Source: Chloroflexota bacterium (GTDB lineage: Bacteria > Chloroflexota > Dehalococcoidia > Lucifugimonadales > UBA3495). From it: DNA of 64,000 nucleotides. Below, one piece after another: positions 45,842 through 54,152 of the stretch. The stretch spans positions 40,136 to 104,135 of the forward strand of contig VXTR01000087.1 of the NCBI GenBank assembly GCA_009837355.1. Direction: 5' to 3'. The translations under genes were made by a program, and so were the position numbers. The notes under the pieces were generated by a model. It was not told the DNA's origin. It did no database searches and saw nothing but the letters and a program-made list of their open reading frames with translations. How positions within the stretch are numbered: the first letter of the stretch is position 1; every line of letters starts with the position of its first letter.

Positions 45842-46131
45842 CGGTCGCTCTCCTTGGCGTCATCCATCTCCCGCAGTATCAAGGCCGCCTGCCGCCGGTA
45901 CTGGTCCAGCTGCTCCCGGTAGTCGCCGTCGCTGACGCGGCCCAGGTCATGCTCGGTTTGCAGGATGCGGATGGCGTCGTACACGTCGTTGAGAGCGGCG
46001 GCCGCGTCCGGCGACCGCGCATCGCCATCCGTGTCTGTTGCCGGCGGCCCGGAGCGACGCCTCATCACCAGCGGCCAGGCCACCACGGCCACCACGAGCA
46101 GCGCAACGGCGATTACCAATCCAAGCTGCAT
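45832..46131 (-). CDS. CcmI-like small membrane protein
   Basis: 99 residues from the ATG at 46131. One N-terminal helix (LGLVIAVALLVVAVVAWPLVM) is followed by RRR and a helical cytoplasmic part with EHDLGRVSDGDYREQLDQYRRQAALILREMD. That pattern (L..D...G.IS..DY..L...) is seen in the N-terminal part of CcmI and in short cytochrome-biogenesis partners. It lies 22 bases after ccmF and overlaps the next gene by 10 bases. Role inferred from context. Confidence 0.65.
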   Translation of the reverse strand: MQLGLVIAVALLVVAVVAWPLVMRRRSGPPATDTDGDARSPDAAAALNDVYDAIRILQTEHDLGRVSDGDYREQLDQYRRQAALILREMDDAKESDRCS

Positions 46132-46153
46132 CAAGCGCCCCGCTACTCGGCCG

Positions 46154-48136
46154 CTAATCCGCCGCGCCGGCCGCCGTCGCCGCAACCACCGGTCGGCGAG
46201 CCGGGGCTCCAGACGGCCACAATGCAATCACCGTCCCCAGAATCATCACCGGGCCGCCAACCCACATCCACCACACCAACGGGTTCACCAGGATGCGGAA
46301 CCCCACGGCGCCGTCCTCCCGGTTCTCGCTGGGCACCACGTAGAAATCCTCCACCGGCGTGGAGCGTATCGCCGCCCGCGTTGACGCCATGTTGTGGTCG
46401 GGATGGAACGTCCGCTGCGCGTGCATCACGTCCAGAAACTCCCCGTCGCGGTACACCTCAACCGTGGCGCGGTACTCGGTGCGGTCGGCGAAGGCCAACG
46501 CCGTCGTATCCACGTACATCATGCGATAGTTGCCCACCGTCACATCCTCGCCCGGGAACAGCACCACGTCCCGCTGCACCCCGTAGAAAGACTGGCCCAC
46601 CACGCCCAAGGCCACCATCACTACCGCCAGATGCACCACATAGCCGCCGTAGCGGGGTCGGTTGGCCATCATCAGGCGAACGAACCCGACGACCGGATTG
46701 TCGCCCACGCTGCGCCGCCGAGAGATGGTTCCCCGCGTCCATTCCGCGAGAATGCTGGTCGTCACCAGGGCGCACAAAGCAAATCCAATGACAGCGTAGG
46801 GCTGGCGTATCCCCACGGCCAGCAGCACGGCAACCGTGGCCAACGCCGCCGCGCCCGGCAGCAGCAGCGCGCGCCGCAGCGATTGCAGGTTCGCCCGACG
46901 CCAGGGCAGCAGCGGCCCGACGCCCATCAACAGCACCAGGGCGAGCATGAGCGGCCCATTCACCTGGTCGAAGAAGGGCCTGGCAACCGTGATTTCCTGC
47001 TCGGCGAACAGGCGGGACAGCAGCGGGTATACGGTGCCCCACAGCGTGGCGAATGCGATGCCCAGCAGCAGCAGGTTGTTGATGAGGAACGCCGCCTCCC
47101 GGGAGAGCATCGAGTCCAGCCGCTGCGCGCTGCGCATCAGGTCGTACCGCCAGAAGAATATCGCCAGCGGCACGATGACGCCGAACGCGAGGAACAGCAG
47201 GAACACCCACCCCAGCGTCGATGCGCCGAAAGAGTGCACCGACGGCACCGGCCCGCCCCGGTTCATGAACATTCCGTACAGGGCAAACCCGAAAGCCACG
47301 TTAATCAGCACGATGTTCCACATCCGGAACATACCCCGCCGCTTCTGCACCATGATGGAATGCACAAAGGCCGTCAGCGCAATCCAGGGCATGAAGGCCG
47401 CGTTTTCCACCGGGTCCCAGAACCAGAACCCGCCCCAGCCCAGGATGGTGTAGGCCCACCACGATCCCAGCAGCAGCCCGGAGGCCAGCAGTGCCCAGAT
47501 GCCCACGCCCCAGGCGCGCCCGGCGTCAATCCACTCGTCGCCGGCCCGGCCGCCAATCAGCCCGCCCAGCGCGAAGGAAAAAGGTATGCTGATGCCCACC
47601 AGCCCGGCCATCAGCGCCGGCGGATGGAAGAACATCCCGAAGTGCGTCAGCAGCGGGTTGATTCCCTGGCCGTCCGGCACCGGGAAGGGCAACTTCTGGA
47701 AAGGATTGGCCATGAACGCCATCACCGCCAGGAAGAAGACCTCGATCAGCATCAGGATGGCTACTGTCCACGGCAGCGTAGGCCGGGTGGACGCCGGCGC
47801 CAGCCATATCGCCAATGCCGCCATCGCCGACAGCGCGAAGGCGATGTACAGCAGCGACCCCTCGTTGCCGGCGTAAAAGGCCACCCACGTGTAGATGTTG
47901 TCCATGGCCAGGTTACTGTGGGCGGCCACGTAGGCCAGCGAGAAATCCCGCGCAATGAACGACTGCACCAGCGACAGCGTAGATACTAGCACCACCACCA
48001 CCAACACGTAGGACGCCTTGCGTCCGCTGTCCAACAGGGCCGGCGAACCTCTCAGCTCCCCGGCCACCGATGCAACGCAGGAATACGTCGCCAGCGCCAG
48101 CGCCATCCAGAGACACGCGGCTCCCAGGTCAGCCAT
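46154..48136 (-). CDS. ccmF: cytochrome c haem lyase subunit CcmF
   Basis: 660 residues with about 15 membrane helices. The WWD haem-binding segment is GSWWAYTILGWGGFWFWDPVENAAF, and conserved histidines occur in HFGMFFHPPALMAGL and in the helix after VHSIMVQKRRGM. The periplasmic C-terminal part has the family pattern YRATVEVYRDGEFLDVMHAQRTFHP. It ligates haem to apocytochrome c with CcmH. It overlaps ccmH by eight bases. CcmA, B, C and E are not in the window. Confidence 0.95.
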   Translation of the reverse strand: MADLGAACLWMALALATYSCVASVAGELRGSPALLDSGRKASYVLVVVVLVSTLSLVQSFIARDFSLAYVAAHSNLAMDNIYTWVAFYAGNEGSLLYIAFALSAMAALAIWLAPASTRPTLPWTVAILMLIEVFFLAVMAFMANPFQKLPFPVPDGQGINPLLTHFGMFFHPPALMAGLVGISIPFSFALGGLIGGRAGDEWIDAGRAWGVGIWALLASGLLLGSWWAYTILGWGGFWFWDPVENAAFMPWIALTAFVHSIMVQKRRGMFRMWNIVLINVAFGFALYGMFMNRGGPVPSVHSFGASTLGWVFLLFLAFGVIVPLAIFFWRYDLMRSAQRLDSMLSREAAFLINNLLLLGIAFATLWGTVYPLLSRLFAEQEITVARPFFDQVNGPLMLALVLLMGVGPLLPWRRANLQSLRRALLLPGAAALATVAVLLAVGIRQPYAVIGFALCALVTTSILAEWTRGTISRRRSVGDNPVVGFVRLMMANRPRYGGYVVHLAVVMVALGVVGQSFYGVQRDVVLFPGEDVTVGNYRMMYVDTTALAFADRTEYRATVEVYRDGEFLDVMHAQRTFHPDHNMASTRAAIRSTPVEDFYVVPSENREDGAVGFRILVNPLVWWMWVGGPVMILGTVIALWPSGAPARRPVVAATAAGAAD

Positions 48137-48689
48137 CGTTTTGCTCCGTTTCCGTCTCTATCGCCAAATCCCGGTCAACGGCGGCAAGGTACGGCTGCAA
48201 GTCGTCCGCCGCGCCGGAAGCGCTATCGGCGTCCCCGGTCGGCCGTCGCATCGCCCGCAGAGTGAACACGCCGCCGGCCAGCGCAACGACGACAATTACC
48301 CCAGGCACAATCCACGCAATCAGGTTGAAGCCAGAGCGCGGCGGCTCGGCCAGCACGCCGGGACCGTAGCGTTCCGGCGCAGAGAACCAGGCCAATACTT
48401 CCTTACGGGTGGCCCCGTCGGCCAGCAGCTCCCGCACCTGCGCCCGCATCTGCTTGGCCAACGGTACCTCGGTCTGGTCAATGGTCTGCGCCGGGCATAC
48501 GGGACACATCAGCATCCGGTCAATAGCCTGCGCCTCCGCCTCATCATACGCCCCGACCTCGCCCCCGGATTGGGCGTAGGCAACACCGGACATCAGTGCA
48601 GCAAGCACACCCAACGCAGCGACGATAAGAAAAGCGCCCCGGCACACCGGGGCGGCTGTAATCTTTGTGTGGACCATAACCACCCCCAT
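48129..48689 (-). CDS. ccmH: cytochrome c maturation protein CcmH
   Basis: 186 residues. A signal peptide (LIVAALGVLAALMSGVAYA) precedes a three-helix domain with the CcmH cysteine pair Cys62 and Cys65. The motif reads LMCPVCPAQTIDQ, where most members have LRCxxCQ. The segment RAQVRELLADGATRKEVLAWFSAPERYGPGVL is a strong family match, and a C-terminal membrane helix follows. It reduces or presents the CxxCH site for haem ligation by CcmF. It is placed directly after actE, 18 bases away. Confidence 0.92.
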   Translation of the reverse strand: MGVVMVHTKITAAPVCRGAFLIVAALGVLAALMSGVAYAQSGGEVGAYDEAEAQAIDRMLMCPVCPAQTIDQTEVPLAKQMRAQVRELLADGATRKEVLAWFSAPERYGPGVLAEPPRSGFNLIAWIVPGVIVVVALAGGVFTLRAMRRPTGDADSASGAADDLQPYLAAVDRDLAIETETEQNDG

Positions 48690-48707
48690 ATCATTCGGGG
48701 GCTGCAG

Positions 48708-49295
48708 CTACTCACACGCCGCCGCGTCGCCATCCTGCAGGCAGCCTTCCACGTAGTCCAGCACCAGCTCAATCTGGTCTTCGGTCAACAGCTTGGCGAA
48801 GCTGGGCATCAGGTTGACCCCGCCCGTTATTGCGCCGCGCAGTCCATCCCGGTCCAGGCTCCTCGCCGCCTCCGAGGTCAGGTTGGGATTCAGCAGGGCC
48901 GCGTCGGTGGTCTGGTAGCCGTAGTCCACGATGATGCGTGCCAGCACCGGGCCGTCGCCCTGGCCGGTTGCGCCGTGGCACATCAGGCAGTTGGTTGCAT
49001 AAATATGCTCGCCTGAGCCGGCAAAGGACGTGGGTTCTGGCGCGACCGCTCCATACCACGGCACCGCCGACGCCGGCGGACTCAACCGGGGCGGCTCGTG
49101 GGCCTTGTGCGACGGCTGGTAGTGCATTTCGTAGAAGATGTCCACCGGATACGAACCTTGCGAAAACGGCCACACGCCCCTTCCGCAGCCGGTAGCCACT
49201 ATCGCCACCAGCGCCAGCACGGCCAAAGTGAGCAGCAGCCGCTGCCGGCTCCCCGGCATCCTCATCGATGTTCTCAAAATGCTCATCGTTACCAA
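48708..49295 (-). CDS. actE: Alternative Complex III monohaem cytochrome c subunit (ActE-like)
   Basis: 195 residues. The lipoprotein signal ends VATGC with Cys37 as probable anchor. The segment YPVDIFYEMHYQPSHKAHEPPRL precedes a class I cytochrome c domain with CLMCH (103-107) and the distal methionine region GGVNLMPSFAKLL. It carries electrons from the ActA haems toward cytochrome c oxidase. Last structural gene of the complex, followed by ccmH. Confidence 0.9.
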   Translation of the reverse strand: MVTMSILRTSMRMPGSRQRLLLTLAVLALVAIVATGCGRGVWPFSQGSYPVDIFYEMHYQPSHKAHEPPRLSPPASAVPWYGAVAPEPTSFAGSGEHIYATNCLMCHGATGQGDGPVLARIIVDYGYQTTDAALLNPNLTSEAARSLDRDGLRGAITGGVNLMPSFAKLLTEDQIELVLDYVEGCLQDGDAAACE

Positions 49296-49322
49296 TCGTT
49301 TTCCGTTAGTCGGCCGCCATCA

Positions 49323-49829
49323 TTACGACCCTGCCTTGACGTCCACCGCGCCGGCCTGGTTGAGTATATCCGTAACCTGCGATCGCTGCTCCGCGTCCGC
49401 GTTGACCAACAGGCCGACCAGCCCCTGGCTGATGCGGTCGTCTGAAAGACCGATGCCAACGTTGGGTCGCAACGCCACTATCAGCCCGATGATGGTGAAC
49501 AGTATCGCGCCCAGCAGCGCGCCGGTATAGCACATTACCGATAGCGGCGGCATCGCCAGGATGGGCTTCTCGGCGATGGTCATGGGGACCGCCATCTCGG
49601 TCAGCCCGCCAACCACCAGCGCCGCGATCAGCCCGATGGCGCCGCCCAGCAAAGGCCAGACGTAGAGCCGGTGCCGTTCCATCCCTTCGCCCAACGCTCC
49701 CTCAGGGTAGGGCACGTCGGTGAGGAAGTTGTAGTCGGATTCCGGGATGCCGGCCGACTTCAGCGCGTCTCCGGCGTCAGCCGCCGCCGCCGCGTCGTCG
49801 AACAGTCCCAGAATTGCTTGCGTTGCCAT
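49323..49829 (-). CDS. actD: Alternative Complex III subunit ActD (DUF3341), copy 2
   Basis: 168 residues of the DUF3341 family. The cytoplasmic N-terminus AILGLFDDAAAAADAGDALKSAGIPESDYNFLTDVPYPEG is followed by two membrane helices and a C-terminal domain ending QAGAVDVKAG. ActD is a membrane subunit of unclear role that contacts ActC/ActF. It is a tandem paralogue of the gene 23 bases upstream, and ACIII operons usually contain one ActD. Confidence 0.87.
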   Translation of the reverse strand: MATQAILGLFDDAAAAADAGDALKSAGIPESDYNFLTDVPYPEGALGEGMERHRLYVWPLLGGAIGLIAALVVGGLTEMAVPMTIAEKPILAMPPLSVMCYTGALLGAILFTIIGLIVALRPNVGIGLSDDRISQGLVGLLVNADAEQRSQVTDILNQAGAVDVKAGS

Positions 49830-49852
49830 GGGTCAATCCGCTCTTGCGTTGC

Positions 49853-50413
49853 TTACTGTTCCGTTTTAACGTCCACCGCGCCGGCGGAATTCATTATCTG
49901 AGTAACTTCGTACCGCTGCTCCGGCTCAGCCTTCACCCGCAGGCCCAGGAACCCTTGCGTAATGCGTTCGTCGTAGATGCCCAGTTGGAACTTGGGCAGC
50001 CTCGACTCAAAAACGATACCGATGACCGTGAACAGGATAGCGCCTAGCATCGTCCCTTCGTAGCACACGATGGCCATGGGCGGCAGCGACAGTATCGGCT
50101 TGCCTCCCGTCATCAGCGGGTAGGCCACCTGCGTCATCGCGGTAATCATTATGCCGGAGGACAGGCCCAGCAGCGCGCCGATGAAGGGATACAGATACAG
50201 CCTGTGCTTCTCTTCCCGCTCGCCCAGCGACCCTTCGGGATAGGGCGAATCGGTGAGGAAGTCGTAGTCGGTTTCAGGAATGCCGGCCTCTTTCAGACCG
50301 TCGCCGGCCGTGGCGGCGGACTCGGCGTCCTGGAACAGGCCCAGTATGGCTTGCTTGGTACTGGGCGGGGACATTACGTCCCGCAACTGCTGCAAAATTC
50401 CTGGCATCGCCAT
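49853..50413 (-). CDS. actD: Alternative Complex III subunit ActD (DUF3341), copy 1
   Basis: 186 residues with the same plan as the next gene. An extra 18-residue N-terminus precedes TKQAILGLFQDAESAATAGDGLKEAGIPETDYDFLTDSPYPEG, then come two membrane helices and a C-terminal domain ending NSAGAVDVK. The two copies are clearly homologous across their length but well diverged in the helices, so the duplication is not recent. Both may sit in one complex, or each may serve a variant of it. Confidence 0.87.
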   Translation of the reverse strand: MAMPGILQQLRDVMSPPSTKQAILGLFQDAESAATAGDGLKEAGIPETDYDFLTDSPYPEGSLGEREEKHRLYLYPFIGALLGLSSGIMITAMTQVAYPLMTGGKPILSLPPMAIVCYEGTMLGAILFTVIGIVFESRLPKFQLGIYDERITQGFLGLRVKAEPEQRYEVTQIMNSAGAVDVKTEQ

Positions 50414-50439
50414 GGCGCTAATCCCCTGGTCTTTTCTGC

Positions 50440-51828
50440 CTAATCTTCTCTAAAGGTAGCCGGCACGGTGCGACGGCCCACCTGGATTTCGGTTCTCAAA
50501 ATGTCGCCTTCCTTGATGTCGTACAGCGGCACCAGCGGGAACACCCGGCTGAACAGCAGCATCAACATCGACACGAAGGCGAAGGTTGCGCCGACGATGA
50601 GCGCTTCCGGCCACTGCGGCAGGTAGTCGTTCCAGGTGAAGGTCTGGAACTGCTTGTTGGCCTGGCCCGGCACGAACAGCAGGTAGCGTTCCAGCCACAT
50701 GCCAACGTTCACCGAGATACACGCCGCCGACATTATCCACAGGTTGCGACGCCACGCCTTGGGCAGCCACAGGATGACCGGCAGGAAGTAAGTGATGCCG
50801 ACGAACACAATCATCCAGACGTTGTAGGCCACGCCGTAGTCGCCGGGCAGGAATTGCAGCGCACGCACGGCCAGCTCGTCGCCCTCCAGGCCGTAGATGC
50901 CGAATATGATTTCCATCACCAGGAAGTAGAACCAGCCGGTGGCAACGACGATGAGCAACCGGCCCAGCGCGTCGATGTGCTCGTGGCGGATGTAATCCTG
51001 CCAGCCGTAGGCCCAGCGCAGCAGAATCATGGCGAACACCACCGCCGACACGCCGGAGTGCACCGCGCCCACCACGAAGTACGGCGCGAACACCGTGCTG
51101 TGCCACGACTTGATGGCCACCGCCATGCCGAAGTCCCAGGACACGATGGAGTGCACGGACACGAACACCGGCAGAATCAGCGCCGAAAGCAGCACGCCGG
51201 CGATGATTTGCAGCTTCCACTGCCGCGGGTTGCCCTCCCAGCCCATGGCCAGCAGCGTATAGACCAGCTTGGGCCAGCCGGTGGTCCGGTCCCGCAGCAC
51301 GGCGAAGTCCGGCACCAGCGCGATTATCACGAACAGCGTGGACGACGTGAGGTAGGTCAAAATCGCGGAGGGGTCCCACACCAGCGGCGTGCGGATGTTG
51401 GGCCAGATGCCACGCGCGAAGTCGTAGGGGAACGCCCAGTACAGGATGCGCCAAGGCCGTCCTGTGTGGATGATGGGCATTATCATCGCCGTCATCAGCG
51501 AGAAAATGGTCAGCACCTCGGCGGCCCGGGTGGCCGGGCGTCGCCACTCGGCCTTGGCCAAACGCAGGATCGCGGACAGCATCACCCCGGCGTGGCTGAT
51601 TCCAATCCAGAACACGAAGTTGGTGATGAAGAAGCCCCACACCACCTTGTAGTTCAGGCCGGTGATGCCCAGGCCCGTGTTGATCATAATGCCGATGGTG
51701 ATTGCCGCCGCCAGCACTATCGCGCCCAGCAACGACACCACTGGCCAGAACCACTGGGGTGTTTCCAGTATGGACCGCAGCAGGTCCCGGTTGATTTGCG
51801 CTGCGGGTAGGACTTTGCCTTCCTGCAT
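50440..51828 (-). CDS. actC: Alternative Complex III quinol-binding membrane subunit ActC (NrfD family)
   Basis: 462 residues, about ten membrane helices. NrfD/PsrC-type features include NFVFWIGISHAGVMLSAILRLAKAEWRRPATRAAE, then IIHTGRPWRILYW, and conserved His/Asp residues in helix 3-4 that form the menaquinol site and proton path in ACIII. It oxidises menaquinol and passes electrons to the Fe-S clusters of ActB. Assigned ActC rather than ActF from the IGISHAG and HTGRPWR segments. Seven bases lie between it and the upstream ActF-like gene. Confidence 0.9.
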   Translation of the reverse strand: MQEGKVLPAAQINRDLLRSILETPQWFWPVVSLLGAIVLAAAITIGIMINTGLGITGLNYKVVWGFFITNFVFWIGISHAGVMLSAILRLAKAEWRRPATRAAEVLTIFSLMTAMIMPIIHTGRPWRILYWAFPYDFARGIWPNIRTPLVWDPSAILTYLTSSTLFVIIALVPDFAVLRDRTTGWPKLVYTLLAMGWEGNPRQWKLQIIAGVLLSALILPVFVSVHSIVSWDFGMAVAIKSWHSTVFAPYFVVGAVHSGVSAVVFAMILLRWAYGWQDYIRHEHIDALGRLLIVVATGWFYFLVMEIIFGIYGLEGDELAVRALQFLPGDYGVAYNVWMIVFVGITYFLPVILWLPKAWRRNLWIMSAACISVNVGMWLERYLLFVPGQANKQFQTFTWNDYLPQWPEALIVGATFAFVSMLMLLFSRVFPLVPLYDIKEGDILRTEIQVGRRTVPATFRED

Positions 51829-51834
51829 TTTGAA

Positions 51835-53316
51835 TTACTCCGGTTTGCCCAGCACCAGGTAGCGCCCGCGAATCAGGGTGTCAACCCTCTGGTACATGGA
51901 GCCTTCCTTCATCTCCCACAGGGACAACGGCGGCAGCATCATCATGCCGATGCGGAACACCAGCATCACAATGCCCACTCCGCCCAGAATCATGAAGATG
52001 TCCGCAATGCCGGGGAACGTCGCCTCCGGCGGGGGCAGCAGCAGCGCCGGGAACGAGAAGGCGTCGGACGGCAGGTAATACAGTCCACCCTCCACTGCCG
52101 GCGCCGCGGCGAAGGCCGCCGCAAAGATGCGGATGTGCCACAGCATCAGTCCGATGATGATGAAGACGGCCGCCAAGGGCGCGCCCCAGCCTTCCCGACG
52201 GGCGTGGTTCGATACCAGTATCGGGAACGGTATGAAGAACGTGAAGAACAGCTGCGCCCAGAAAATGCCCAGGTACGAGTCGAACATCAGGTAGTTCAGT
52301 ATCGCCTGCTCCACTTCCAGCCGGCCATACCAGTAGGTGATGAAGAACGCGAACAGGTGGTAGGTGTGCAGCAGCGTCAAGCCCAGCAGCACCTTGCTGG
52401 CCGCCCAGAAGGGCGCCTGCCCGATGAGTTCACGGTAGCCGCCCCAGCGCCGCATGACGTAGGCCACCAGCAGGATGGTCGCCAGCCCGCCCTGGAAACT
52501 GATTACCGTGTAGAACGGCGGGAGTATCGAGTCCTTCCAGCCCGGTATCATCGCCATGGCGAAGTCGCTCACGATGAGGAACTGGACGAAGACCACCATC
52601 ATAAAGTACAGCGCGCCGAGGATGGCCAGGCCGCCTTTCTGCACCTGCCACTGGCGCTTGGTGCCGTACCAGCAGCCGGCCAGCTTGCCGTACAGCGTGG
52701 CGCGGAACCCTGACACGTGGTGTCGGCTCTGCGCCATGTCCGGCATCGCCGCCACCCACAGTATCGCCACCGAGCACAGCGAAAGCCCAATCATTCCGGC
52801 CATCAGCCAGCCCGACGGGTTCGTAAGCTCCTGGAACCAGATGGAACGGCGCACCAACTGCTCGCCGCTTTCGTGCATTACCCCAATGTCCGGCAGCACG
52901 ATGAGCGCCGGTATGAACAGCAGGATGTTCACCAGGCTCACCAGCGAGAAAATCTCGGCAATCCGCGACAGAGGCCGCCGCCAGTGGCTCTTGGTGAACC
53001 GGAAGGCGCAGGCCGCCAGCGGCGCCGACGCCGTCAGCGTGAACACGAAGGCAAAAGCCGCGATATAAAAGCCCCAGGCCTGATGGTCGGAAAAGCCATC
53101 CGAAAGAGCCTTGAGCACAAAGCCCACGATGCCCAGGACCGTCAGTACGCCACCGGCAATGAATATCACCCGCCAGATGCCCGGCGTCATCCGTTGCTTT
53201 TCGTTGACCTCGGCCACCAGCACCGAAGCCTCGGGGATAACCCACATCTCCGGCCCGAAGTGGCCGTGTTCGCTGTGACTCTGGTCGCCGTGGTGGGCTT
53301 GCGTTTCGCTAGCCAT
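51835..53316 (-). CDS. actF: Alternative Complex III membrane subunit ActF (NrfD-like)
   Basis: 493 residues, about ten membrane helices after a His-rich soluble N-terminus (QAHHGDQSHSEHGHFGPEMW). Homologous to ActC but with degenerate quinone-site residues, as expected of ActF. The segment FRFTKSHWRRPLSRIAEIFSLVSLVN matches the family. It helps anchor ActB and may form a second proton half-channel. Its start overlaps the ActB2 stop by one base. Confidence 0.87.
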   Translation of the reverse strand: MASETQAHHGDQSHSEHGHFGPEMWVIPEASVLVAEVNEKQRMTPGIWRVIFIAGGVLTVLGIVGFVLKALSDGFSDHQAWGFYIAAFAFVFTLTASAPLAACAFRFTKSHWRRPLSRIAEIFSLVSLVNILLFIPALIVLPDIGVMHESGEQLVRRSIWFQELTNPSGWLMAGMIGLSLCSVAILWVAAMPDMAQSRHHVSGFRATLYGKLAGCWYGTKRQWQVQKGGLAILGALYFMMVVFVQFLIVSDFAMAMIPGWKDSILPPFYTVISFQGGLATILLVAYVMRRWGGYRELIGQAPFWAASKVLLGLTLLHTYHLFAFFITYWYGRLEVEQAILNYLMFDSYLGIFWAQLFFTFFIPFPILVSNHARREGWGAPLAAVFIIIGLMLWHIRIFAAAFAAAPAVEGGLYYLPSDAFSFPALLLPPPEATFPGIADIFMILGGVGIVMLVFRIGMMMLPPLSLWEMKEGSMYQRVDTLIRGRYLVLGKPE

Positions 53317-54110
53317 CAGTGTCCGCCCTTCAAGGGATACGGGTCAACTTTCTTCAGGTAGATGACGCTGGGCCGGGTGTTCATCTCTTCCAGCAGCCGG
53401 TAACCCCGGGTCTCCCGGTCATGCTCGCCGTGGCCGGGATGCGCGTTCACGTCGTCAAAGTACGGCTTGATGGCCGACGGCGACGGCTGCCGGTCCTCGG
53501 ACAGGTCGCCGAACATCAGGGCGTTGGTCGGGCAAGCCTGAACGCAGGCCGGGTCGTAGTTGCCGGCGGCGATGGTATCGTCGTTGAGCCGCTGCCCGCC
53601 CTGGGATTCCACCTTCAGCTCTCCGCGGCGGATGCGCTGCACGCAGAAGGTGCACTTTTCGGTGATGCCCCGGGAGCGCACGGTAACGTCGGGATTCAGC
53701 TGGTTTTCCAGCCGGGCTGGCCAGTTGGGATGCCAGTAGTTGAACATCCGCACCTGGTAGGGACAGTTGTTGATGCAGTACCGCGTGCCCACGCAGCGGT
53801 TATATACCTGAACGTTCAGCCCTTCCTCGTTGTGGTAGGTGGCGTACACCGGGCACACGGGTTCGCAGGGTGCGTTCTCGCAGTGCTGGCACAGCACCGG
53901 CATGAAGCGCGCCTTCACGTTAGGATACTCGCCTTCCCAGTAGCGTTCAATGCGAATCCACTCGTAGGCTCGCCGCTGCAGGAAGTAGTCCTTGGTGTTG
54001 ATGGGGATGTTGTTTTCTGCCTGGCACGCGATTACACAGCCCTGGCAGCCGGTGCACTTGTCCAGGTCAACGACCATTCCCCACTTGTGTTCGTATGAAG
54101 CGTTCGGCAT
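53316..54110 (-). CDS. actB2: Alternative Complex III iron-sulfur subunit (ActB2)
   Basis: 264 residues of a four-cluster ferredoxin: CTGCQGCVIACQAENN, CQHCENAPCEPVCP, CTFCVQRI and CVQACPTNALMFGD supply cluster cysteines, with CVGTRYCINNCPYQVRMF between. In Rhodothermus and Chloroflexus this domain is the C-terminal part of a single ActB. Here it is a separate gene downstream of the molybdopterin-enzyme-like half. It relays electrons from ActC toward the haems of ActA. Confidence 0.92.
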   Translation of the reverse strand: MPNASYEHKWGMVVDLDKCTGCQGCVIACQAENNIPINTKDYFLQRRAYEWIRIERYWEGEYPNVKARFMPVLCQHCENAPCEPVCPVYATYHNEEGLNVQVYNRCVGTRYCINNCPYQVRMFNYWHPNWPARLENQLNPDVTVRSRGITEKCTFCVQRIRRGELKVESQGGQRLNDDTIAAGNYDPACVQACPTNALMFGDLSEDRQPSPSAIKPYFDDVNAHPGHGEHDRETRGYRLLEEMNTRPSVIYLKKVDPYPLKGGH

Positions 54111-54152
54111 AGTTAGTTGTCATCAACGACCGCGAGCAATCTCAGTCGGCTG

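Noticed and set aside
46394..47989. Plus-strand frame of 531 codons opposite ccmF
   Set aside because: Gln/Arg/Pro-rich shadow of a membrane protein gene.
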